NCBI GenBank assembly: GCA_902478985.1
Contig: CABSNH010000064.1
Location: 1 to 8,743, forward strand
DNA length: 8,743 nucleotides
From: an uncultured Collinsella sp.
Lineage (GTDB): Bacteria; Actinomycetota; Coriobacteriia; Coriobacteriales; Coriobacteriaceae
Direction: 5' to 3'
Position 1 is the stretch's first letter; each line of letters opens with the position of its first letter. This document shows positions 1 through 6,125 of the stretch, piece by piece. The notes under the pieces were generated by a model. The model had not been told where the DNA came from. It made no database searches and was given only the letters and a program-made list of their open reading frames with translations. The translations under genes were made by a program, and so were the position numbers.

Positions 1-2986
1 CTCCTGACGTGATATTCGCCTGCGATTTGGTACCACTACCCAGAGTTACCGTATCGTTCTCACCGCTCGTATTCACAGAACCCGCAATGCCACCGACATT
101 GAGAACGCTGCCCGTATCTCCGCTGTTATATGCAATAGCCGTCTTAAATGTCGCATCACCGATTGTTGCGTTGCCCTTGATCTGGGCAGCAAGTGAGCCG
201 GCATCGATCGCTGCCTTGTTCTCGAAACGCATGGTGCCATCGATGGTCACGCCACCTTTAATCTGAGCGTCACCACTTATGGCATTGAATAGCCCCAGGC
301 GCTGGTGACGATAGATCTTGCCATTGCCCGCGGTCGTATCACTAGATTCAATTGCGACGTTACCGCGCTTACCATACGGTTCACCAACTGCCAGTTTGAT
401 GCTGCCGCTTCCCTTGAGGATGCCGCTGAAGTAATGCGAGCCTTCTCGCTCGTCACCGCCATCGGCCTTGCCCTCATTATTGCCCGGATCCTCTCGATCT
501 TTAGTCAGGCCGGTCAAGCCCGTACCCGCAAGATCAATAGCGCCCGAAACGTTTATGGTTGACGAGGCGAGCGCCGAAACACTGCCGCCGCCGATGCCCT
601 CAACCAGCGAAAAATAACCGAAGGTCTGCCAGGTGATGGCCAGTTTGGCAAAATCGTCCGCATTCCGAAGCGCATATTCACCGTTAGTCTTCGAGAGTTT
701 TGTTCCCAAATCTAACCTATGAGTAGCCGCATCCACCTTGATAAGATCTTTTGAAAGACCCTTGTCGCTCCCCAAGCGAATAACTTCGCCATAGCTATAG
801 ATATCATCGATGGGAACTGCGGTGGTCGGGCGCTTAAACGTCCAACCGCCATCAGATCCGCTGCCAGTCGCAAAAATTAAAGCGTTATAGCTTTGATAGA
901 CAAGCTGCGCAGATAGATTGGAGTCAGCGAATGACGCATCCGAGAGGTTCGTCGTGCCGCTGAATTTGATAATGCCGCGCCATGCGGAACCCGCGACGCC
1001 CGCCGAACCGCCGTTTTGTTTTCCAATCCCGCTCGCGCTGCTAAGTTTAAAATCGCGCACATCAAGCAGCTGGTTTTTATCAACCATGCCGACAGCGCCG
1101 CCGAGTTTTCCGTTTCCGGAATAGGGATAGGCGGCCCCGTTAATCGTCACCCCAGCGCCGTCCAATACGATGGCGGTCCTTTGCGTCGTCTCGTCACCGT
1201 TTTGGTAGCCCACCACACCGCCAACGTAACAAAGCTTGCCGCTGTCCGTGCGCTCGATTTCAATCTGAACTGCAACGGCATCCTTTTTTTCAATCTTAAG
1301 TGCGTGGATCGAACTGCCATCGCCACTACAAACGTTGCCAGCGATGCCGCCATAGCCGCCTCGATCGCCGTCGCTGTCTTGTCCGCCCACGAGCTTGCTT
1401 TTGTAGCTGCCGCCTCGAACGGTAACATCACCGTTCGAGATGTCGAGACGGCCAAAAAGACCACCTGCGCGCTTCTTGGCGCTAAGCTCAACTGCGGTCG
1501 CTGCGTCGTCACCGAAGCCAATCTGTCCCGGCGTAAGAACGAAATCAGCCGCAAAGGAGACGTCGCCGATAGCGCCACCAGCATAGGTCGTATTTGCATC
1601 GCCAACCGTGCGCGCGGGCGTGACGCTCCCCCCATCTGCGAACGTCAAAGCTAGCTTCGTCGCCCTGCCAATAAAGCCACCGGCAGCACCTTCATTGCCC
1701 GTCGCTTTCACGGTAAAGCCCGAGATATCGAGTGCGTTTGCGACCTCAACCGCAGCAAACTCACCTACACATCCAATCAAACCGCCGGCAGCTTTATTCG
1801 CCGCAGAGGTCATGACTGTCGGCGTGCCCATAGCGCTGGAAATTCCCGACAGCCCTTTAATTGTAAGCTTGCCCGACTCAAGAGTATTCACCAGCAGGCC
1901 CGCGTTATCGTCGGCCGAAGCGATGTTGATACCCCTACGCGTGCCACTAAATGTGTAGCTCGCTTCAACCGAAAGGTCACCCGTAACGTCACCCAATAAA
2001 GCGCCCGTGACGCCCGGATCCGTTTCCTGGGGATTTTGAGCGCCAGAGTCGGCAATGGTCACGGATGCAGCGAGCGTTTGACCATTGCCGATCGCCTTCT
2101 TGGCAACAATCGGATCGGCGCTCGTTCCTTTCCAAATTACAGCAATAGTGCCATTTTCCTTGGAGAGTGAAAGACCGTTGAAAAGTGTTCTAGCGACAGT
2201 GATCTTCAAGCTGCCTAAATTCAGCCTGCCCGCAAACGGCACACCCTCACTGCCGAGACCCAAAAACTCGTAATCGCCAGTTTTTGAAGTCAGATCAAGG
2301 CCGCCGCCAGAAAATGTGCCGTCTAGAACGATCTCCGCATTTTGATAAATCGCGGGGTCGGCGTTGGACACCAGAACCAGCGCCGCCGGATCGCTGACGG
2401 CTATCTTGGCCGCCTTTTCACCATCGACCGTAACGCTGCCGTAGCGCCTTCCCCCCGTTCCGGTTTCAATGGCGCTCTTTAAATCATTGACGTTCACGAA
2501 CGTAGGGTGCGCTGCGGCCCTCTCTTCATCGGCCCTCTCTTCATCGGCACTCTCGTCTGCCTGTTCGTCCGCGACGGCATCCTGGCTATCATCGCCATCC
2601 GTGACGTCATCGGCCGCCTGACCGTCGCCGGAGACGGCGCCGTCCTCAGGGCCCGAAGGGGCATTGCCCGACTCGCCGTCAGAAGGCTGCCCCGCATCCC
2701 CCGATGCGGTTCCACCGGATGCCGCGCCACCGGCGCCGGCATCGCCCGCCGTGCCCGAGCCTGTCGAATCATCGTCTACGGCCACGGCGTTAGCCACATC
2801 AGCCGAGAGCTGCGCGATACGAGACTTGGCGCCCCTCGCGGCACCATCGAACGCAAAAGCCGTTTGAACGGCAGCATCCCCCGCAGCATCCACCTCCTGA
2901 GCCAACACCTCGGCAGAGGGGGCAAGTGCCTGAAATATCATGGTCGCGGTCAAACACGCGGTTATGAAGCGTTTTGCCGTTTTCAT
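1..2986 (-). CDS. Large secreted surface protein with GLUG-like repeats (3' end outside window)
   Basis: One frame stays open from the ATG at 2986 to the left edge: 995 complete codons without a stop, C-terminus missing. Residues 1-29 form a Sec-type signal peptide (KR-rich start, hydrophobic core, cleavage probably after VLA at 29). Residues about 70-160 are an acidic, Gly/Ala/Ser/Asp-rich linker ending in two ADEER copies. From about 165 the protein is Gly/Thr/Ser/Ala-rich and beta-like, with recurring short motifs: GGLIG (~400), GGFIG (~436), GGLFG (~507), GGIAG (~545), GGVVG (~589), GGAVG (~629), GLFNAI (~895) and GGIAG (~965), each typically followed by a beta-strand such as IKGVTIDG. 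This spacing resembles GLUG-motif or beta-helix adhesins; that assignment is recognition, not a profile search. It is the last visible gene of the surface operon, 57 bp after the 318-aa gene. A cell-wall anchor or further membrane segment would be expected in the missing C-terminus. Ligand and function are unknown. Confidence 0.85.
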   Translation of the reverse strand, partial: MKTAKRFITACLTATMIFQALAPSAEVLAQEVDAAGDAAVQTAFAFDGAARGAKSRIAQLSADVANAVAVDDDSTGSGTAGDAGAGGAASGGTASGDAGQPSDGESGNAPSGPEDGAVSGDGQAADDVTDGDDSQDAVADEQADESADEERADEERAAAHPTFVNVNDLKSAIETGTGGRRYGSVTVDGEKAAKIAVSDPAALVLVSNADPAIYQNAEIVLDGTFSGGGLDLTSKTGDYEFLGLGSEGVPFAGRLNLGSLKITVARTLFNGLSLSKENGTIAVIWKGTSADPIVAKKAIGNGQTLAASVTIADSGAQNPQETDPGVTGALLGDVTGDLSVEASYTFSGTRRGINIASADDNAGLLVNTLESGKLTIKGLSGISSAMGTPTVMTSAANKAAGGLIGCVGEFAAVEVANALDISGFTVKATGNEGAAGGFIGRATKLALTFADGGSVTPARTVGDANTTYAGGAIGDVSFAADFVLTPGQIGFGDDAATAVELSAKKRAGGLFGRLDISNGDVTVRGGSYKSKLVGGQDSDGDRGGYGGIAGNVCSGDGSSIHALKIEKKDAVAVQIEIERTDSGKLCYVGGVVGYQNGDETTQRTAIVLDGAGVTINGAAYPYSGNGKLGGAVGMVDKNQLLDVRDFKLSSASGIGKQNGGSAGVAGSAWRGIIKFSGTTNLSDASFADSNLSAQLVYQSYNALIFATGSGSDGGWTFKRPTTAVPIDDIYSYGEVIRLGSDKGLSKDLIKVDAATHRLDLGTKLSKTNGEYALRNADDFAKLAITWQTFGYFSLVEGIGGGSVSALASSTINVSGAIDLAGTGLTGLTKDREDPGNNEGKADGGDEREGSHYFSGILKGSGSIKLAVGEPYGKRGNVAIESSDTTAGNGKIYRHQRLGLFNAISGDAQIKGGVTIDGTMRFENKAAIDAGSLAAQIKGNATIGDATFKTAIAYNSGDTGSVLNVGGIAGSVNTSGENDTVTLGSGTKSQANITSG
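2516..2545. repeat. 15-bp tandem duplication in the acidic linker
   Basis: The 15-mer GGCCCTCTCTTCATC occurs twice back to back (2516-2530 and 2531-2545), followed by a degenerate third start. It is in frame in the surface protein and encodes two ADEER units. This suggests slippage-type length variation of the linker between signal peptide and repeat domain. Confidence 0.8.
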
Positions 2987-2995
2987 CTTATTGGA

Positions 2996-2999
2996 CCTC
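2996..2999 (-). promoter_or_regulatory. Shine-Dalgarno of the GLUG-like surface gene
   Basis: The minus strand reads GAGG nine bases before the ATG at 2986. It supports this start, which also begins the only sequence in the frame that looks like a signal peptide. Confidence 0.5.
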
Positions 3000-3043
3000 G
3001 TTCTTATATCTCAAATCCCCCCAGGGGACGATTGATGCGATTA

Positions 3044-4000
3044 CTAACCGTTACTTTGGGAATTGGACTCTTCAATATGTACGCCCAAGTCATCCCAACT
3101 TGTGGGATCAGCCGATCCGCTCCGACGATAGAAGTTAATGATTTCGGACCCGGGCTTGACCCTAAACGTCACGGAGTTGCCTTTGAATTGAGCATTTGAA
3201 TGGTTGTCCGCAAAGTGCTTATCAAGCTCGACTTTGGACCCCCAAGTTACCTCGACGGTCTTCTCCTCACCCGTGACTGTGATGCGATAGTTGTAGGCAG
3301 CATAATGGCCCACGTTATCCCTCTTGGCATTCGCATCGACCCATGAGCCGCTGATGCTAGCCGGTTTAGCATTCGATCGCTTAACGGGCTCGACACGTGC
3401 TGCGAGACAATACTTGCTAGTGCCAGGGCTTTCATCTTTGTCGACTACCGCCTTGATCGTAAACGAGGCCCTGTCAACAAGCTCCCTGTCGAACGTGATG
3501 GTGTATGTCCTAATCTCACCATGCGTAGCGGAAAACGTATAAGTGTCGGGACTCGGGGAAATCGACCATCCGGGCCGGGTTTCTTCCGTACCGTTTTCGC
3601 CCTTTACAACGACATCCGCATCCTTCGCCTCGACGCTTAGCGTGTATTTAACTTCCTTATCGTTAAACACATTCATATCGTCGAGCAGACAGTTGTAGAT
3701 CTTAAAGCTAACAGAGCATTTATCTTTGTTTGTATCCACCACAATCGATCGCAGTGCAGGCGAAGCGCCCGGATCGCTGTTATAGGGCACCAACACGTCC
3801 GAGGCAAACAAATCTTGAGAGGTGCCCGTAACGGCGACAGCTTTGAGAAAAGCGGCGCCCGTAAACGCTCCACGCGTGAGCTGCACGCCCACCACAAGTG
3901 CAGCAACGCATGCCAGCGTCGCCACCAACCACAGCATCCTGACCTTTGTCGGTGTCTTCTTTGACTGCTCGTTTTTTTCATCGGCTTGCTTCTCTGCCAT
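3044..4000 (-). CDS. Membrane-anchored exported protein, TasA/camelysin-like (318 aa)
   Basis: The protein has a polar, charged cytoplasmic start (residues 1-20), one hydrophobic segment at about 21-41 (membrane anchor or SipW-type signal), and then a beta-rich extracytoplasmic domain. After the membrane it reads RGAFTGAAF and later LVPYNSD (70-76). I associate this with the third protein of TasA-like surface clusters in gut Firmicutes (memory, not search). Three outside cysteines (C95, C104, C198) could form a disulfide. No catalytic motif is seen. The ATG at 4000 is chosen over one at 4024 because a strong AAGGGAGG lies 6 bases before it; the upstream ATG has no ribosome site and overlaps the previous gene's stop. 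The stop is TAG at 3044-3046. The gene follows the 246-aa gene by 20 bp and precedes the GLUG-like gene by 57 bp. Substrate and partners are unknown; a structural or matrix subunit is the likeliest role. Confidence 0.8.
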   Translation of the reverse strand: MAEKQADEKNEQSKKTPTKVRMLWLVATLACVAALVVGVQLTRGAFTGAAFLKAVAVTGTSQDLFASDVLVPYNSDPGASPALRSIVVDTNKDKCSVSFKIYNCLLDDMNVFNDKEVKYTLSVEAKDADVVVKGENGTEETRPGWSISPSPDTYTFSATHGEIRTYTITFDRELVDRASFTIKAVVDKDESPGTSKYCLAARVEPVKRSNAKPASISGSWVDANAKRDNVGHYAAYNYRITVTGEEKTVEVTWGSKVELDKHFADNHSNAQFKGNSVTFRVKPGSEIINFYRRSGSADPTSWDDLGVHIEESNSQSNG

Positions 4001-4006
4001 GCGTCG

Positions 4007-4014
4007 CCTCCCTT
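4007..4014 (-). promoter_or_regulatory. Strong Shine-Dalgarno that fixes the start at 4000
   Basis: AAGGGAGG on the minus strand lies six bases before the ATG at 4000 and downstream of the alternative ATG at 4024, so it can serve only the inner start. Confidence 0.85.
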
Positions 4015-4020
4015 CAATCA

Positions 4021-4761
4021 TCAATTGCGCGCAATGATATATATGACGTCGGTCTCTTTAGTGCTAGCCGCCTTGGGCCACGTACACTCGATGATGTACT
4101 TAGTGGCGCCGGTCTCGGACTTGTCATCCAATTCACTCTCATCGATCCGCTTCCAGCGATAGAGCGGACGCGCGTTCTTTTGAACGTTGTCATAGTCGCC
4201 AAAAGTTGAAGCATCGTAATTTTGGTCGCTCTTATCGCTCGTGGCGATTCCCGTAGAGCCATCCTCGTTGATAGTCTGGAACCCGCTAATCGGACCGCCG
4301 TTCTTTTTCCACGCGTAATAATGAGTGAGACCATCGCGACCGACAACGTCAGGACTCTCCGCCGGCGTGCTCGTCACATCCGTCGCCCGATAGACGTTAA
4401 TGGTCAAGCCCGTGATGTTCGTAGTGTTTGCGATCTGCAACTCAAAGCCCTTGCCCTGGCTCTCGACGCAAAAGGCACGGCGGCGCGTGACGGTGCCATC
4501 GTCCGATATTGTGTCTTTATCGGCGTCATAGATAAGATCCATTTGTTCCATCGCCGTTTGGTTAGGACCCTTTATTTTGAGCATAATGGGGCCTTCGACC
4601 TTACCGATGGTCGAAAGCGCCCTGTTTTCCACGAACCAAGTTAGCGATAGGCCAATGAGCAGCACAATCACAGCAAGAGCCGCAAAGGCGCACATCAGTG
4701 GGCGGCGATGCTCATAGGTCCAATCTTTTAAGGTATCAAAGCGGGCTTTGGTGTCTATCAC
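4021..4761 (-). CDS. Membrane-anchored exported protein with CVE/TTNI motifs (246 aa)
   Basis: The cytoplasmic tail (1-20, containing TLKDW) is followed by a membrane segment (about 21-43) ending in TWFVENRALSTIG, then an outside domain. Landmarks are RRAFCVE (94-100), a beta-stretch ANTTNITGL (111-119) leading into VYRA, and the C-terminal KETDVIYIIA (235-244). I recall this motif set from hypothetical proteins clustered with TasA-like exported proteins in gut Firmicutes; that is family memory, not a search. The post-membrane WF-x-x-N pattern and the TLKD tail motif recur in the 337-aa neighbour, arguing for joint export or assembly. The start is a GTG at 4759-4761 whose GTGA overlaps the TGA stop of the upstream gene by 4 bp, so translation is probably coupled. 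AGGGAGGG six bases upstream confirms it. The stop TGA is at 4021-4023. No enzyme motif is seen. Confidence 0.82.
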   Translation of the reverse strand: MIDTKARFDTLKDWTYEHRRPLMCAFAALAVIVLLIGLSLTWFVENRALSTIGKVEGPIMLKIKGPNQTAMEQMDLIYDADKDTISDDGTVTRRRAFCVESQGKGFELQIANTTNITGLTINVYRATDVTSTPAESPDVVGRDGLTHYYAWKKNGGPISGFQTINEDGSTGIATSDKSDQNYDASTFGDYDNVQKNARPLYRWKRIDESELDDKSETGATKYIIECTWPKAASTKETDVIYIIARN

Positions 4762-5771
4762 TGCATGCCCTCCCTAGCGCTGAGCGTGAGCTGAAGATAC
4801 TTCACATTGGCGCCGATGTAATCATCGGCATTGTTGTAAAGGGCAGAACAGGCTGCAAGATTAGCCGAGCTCATTGTCTTAGCGAGATTTGGTGCGTCCT
4901 GCGCAGTGATTCCGCCGGCCACACCGTAATAGAACTCATCTTTGTGGCCTTGCACACCTTCACTGCCATTAACGTATGCCTGGAGCGAGTTGTAATCAGA
5001 CCCCACTTCGGCAAACAGATTGTTGTAGTAATTTGCATCCTTGACCAGAACGAGGTTCTGGATGTACTCGGGCCACACCCAATACACGTTCACCGTTTTC
5101 GGCTCTGTGGTCTCACTCGACCCCTCCTTGCAAAAATCATCAGGGCTGAGCACGATCTTGCTATCGGTGATACGTTTTGAGTAATACCCGTTGTTCATTT
5201 CCCTAAAAAACAGTAGGTGACCCTTAGTCAGTTTGATCAGCTGGGTCGCTTCGTCTTTTGTGATACCACCATCATTGGTCTTGAGGATGCGCGATATATC
5301 GATAGTCACACCCGACAGATTCTTGCTGTTCGGCGTTACGGTAAAGGTAATGACGCCGCGCGCGCCAGGATACAACCCGCCCGCATCGTTATTGTTGAGG
5401 TTCGAGTCAAACGTTACCGTCATGGAATGATCGGTGCTCAAGCCAGCGATGTCTCTCTTCTCGTCTTCCGTGCGCCCGTCACGCTCGTAATAGCCCACAT
5501 GGGCACCGGCGGCACCTTCGCCCTTGGCAGAAATGGTAAACGCAAGGTCTTTCGCACTAATGCTACTCCCCGTGGCACTCACTCGATTGTTCGCGGCAAA
5601 CCAGGCCAAGCATGCAAAGATGGCAACGATGGCGGCCAGCACAAACAGACCACTCACCAGGAAATCCTTCCAGAAATCCTTGAGGGTCCGCACGTGCTCG
5701 TCGGCAGCTTGGCGGTACTCGGCCGCTGTCTTGTGCTGCTGGAGCTCGCTATGTCGGTCCATGCCACTCAT
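4758..5771 (-). CDS. Membrane-anchored exported protein with LYPG and YWVWP motifs (337 aa)
   Basis: This is the first full gene of the surface operon. Residues 1-35 are charged and cytoplasmic (with TLKDFW), and about 36-59 form a membrane segment ending in LAWFAANNRVSATG, a junction resembling other SipW-dependent exported proteins. The outside domain carries LYPG followed by ITFTVTP (133-146), like the 'PG...' strand of TasA/camelysin-like domains, then GHLLFF (184-189), VNVYWVWP (227-234) and a C-terminal DDYIGANVKYLQL (317-329). I recognise the LYPG, GHLLFF and YWVWP combination from uncharacterised proteins of gut Firmicutes and Actinobacteria, not from a search. Two outside cysteines (C214, C308) are present. 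An in-frame TAA three bases before the ATG at 5771 blocks extension. A second ATG at 5762 (MDRH) is possible; neither has a good Shine-Dalgarno, so translation may be coupled to the small ORF upstream. A structural surface subunit is inferred. Confidence 0.82.
   Translation of the reverse strand: MSGMDRHSELQQHKTAAEYRQAADEHVRTLKDFWKDFLVSGLFVLAAIVAIFACLAWFAANNRVSATGSSISAKDLAFTISAKGEGAAGAHVGYYERDGRTEDEKRDIAGLSTDHSMTVTFDSNLNNNDAGGLYPGARGVITFTVTPNSKNLSGVTIDISRILKTNDGGITKDEATQLIKLTKGHLLFFREMNNGYYSKRITDSKIVLSPDDFCKEGSSETTEPKTVNVYWVWPEYIQNLVLVKDANYYNNLFAEVGSDYNSLQAYVNGSEGVQGHKDEFYYGVAGGITAQDAPNLAKTMSSANLAACSALYNNADDYIGANVKYLQLTLSAREGMQ
4768..4775 (-). promoter_or_regulatory. Strong Shine-Dalgarno for the GTG start at 4761
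   Basis: AGGGAGGG on the minus strand lies six bases before the GTG, inside the 3' end of the preceding gene. It supports the non-ATG start and the 4-bp GTGA overlap. Confidence 0.85.
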
Positions 5772-5774
5772 CGC

Positions 5775-5894
5775 TTACGTTTGCCCTGCTTGCGGGCTTG
5801 CCATCCTTTTCCGCTTGGTCGCGTTTATCCGTTGTTCGCAGGTAGAGAATTCAGGCAGAATACAACACCATACGATAAGGTAAAAGAATAGCAT
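5775..5894 (-). CDS. Possible 39-aa hydrophobic upstream ORF or leader peptide
   Basis: An ATG at 5892-5894 opens 39 codons ending in TAA at 5775-5777, three bases before the 337-aa gene and in the same frame. The peptide begins MLFFYLIVWCCILPEF, which could span a membrane, and later has a basic KRKR stretch. The purine-rich AGG just upstream of the ATG is weak. Its abutting stop and the poor ribosome site of the next gene would fit translational coupling. It overlaps the best -10 candidate (5885-5893), so if that promoter is real the ORF would not be fully transcribed. It may be chance. Confidence 0.25.
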   Translation of the reverse strand: MLFFYLIVWCCILPEFSTCEQRINATKRKRMASPQAGQT

Positions 5895-5924
5895 TGACCT
5901 GCGGTTTGCTCCACAACGCAAACC
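5885..5924 (-). promoter_or_regulatory. Possible extended -10 promoter with upstream inverted repeat
   Basis: On the minus strand TGCTATTCT (5893-5885) matches an extended -10 form (TGnTATAAT). Ten to thirty bases upstream lies a perfect 7-bp inverted repeat, GGTTTGC (5903-5909) and GCAAACC (5918-5924), with an 8-bp spacer, where the -35 region would sit. There is no good -35 hexamer, which would suit an activator- or repressor-dependent promoter for the surface operon. This is inferred from position and symmetry only. The stretch from 5925 to 6005 shows nothing else I can assign. Confidence 0.35.
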
Positions 5925-6005
5925 TTAATGATGTCTTAAAGATTACGAATAGCAGCCTCGCCCATATGCCAAAGACACGGTGCAAGCTCGCCTGCCCCCT
6001 CGCAC

Positions 6006-6050
6006 AAAAACCGGGGTGGGGCCTGCTGTTCTTGCAAGTCCCACCCCGGT
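6006..6050 (-). terminator. Intrinsic terminator of the flavoenzyme gene
   Basis: A perfect 11-bp stem (ACCGGGGTGGG at 6010-6020 with CCCACCCCGGT at 6040-6050) with a 19-base loop is followed on the minus strand by TTTTT (6010-6006). It lies 76 bp after the stop of the oxidoreductase and separates it from the surface operon. Confidence 0.9.
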
Positions 6051-6076
6051 CGATGGTCTGTGTATGCTGGGGCGCA

Positions 6077-6114
6077 GCCGGGCGAGGCGGATCCGTGCTA
6101 CCGCCCCGCCTGGC
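6077..6114 (-). other. GC-rich hairpin just after the flavoenzyme stop codon
   Basis: A 14-bp stem including two G-T pairs (6077-6090 with 6101-6114) closes a 10-base loop, 11 bases beyond the stop at 6126. It has no T-run. It could protect the mRNA 3' end or assist the terminator downstream. Confidence 0.55.
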
Positions 6115-6125
6115 CGCGAAGTTAA

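Noticed and set aside
1016..1654. Open frames of 212 (plus) and 162 (minus) codons inside the surface gene
   Set aside because: They lie within the uninterrupted 995-codon frame that has a signal peptide and repeated GLUG-like motifs; they are shadows.
3016..3028. Small hairpin TCCCC-CCA-GGGGA between the 318-aa gene and the surface gene
   Set aside because: Only 5 bp with a 3-base loop and no T-run; too weak to call a terminator or attenuator.
2507..3199. 230-codon plus-strand open frame
   Set aside because: It is antisense to the signal peptide and linker of the surface gene and to the end of the 318-aa gene; Arg/Gly-rich shadow without a family resemblance.
4001..4024. Start of the 318-aa gene at 4024 (8 residues longer)
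   Set aside because: It has no ribosome site of its own, while the inner ATG at 4000 has a near-ideal one at the right distance.
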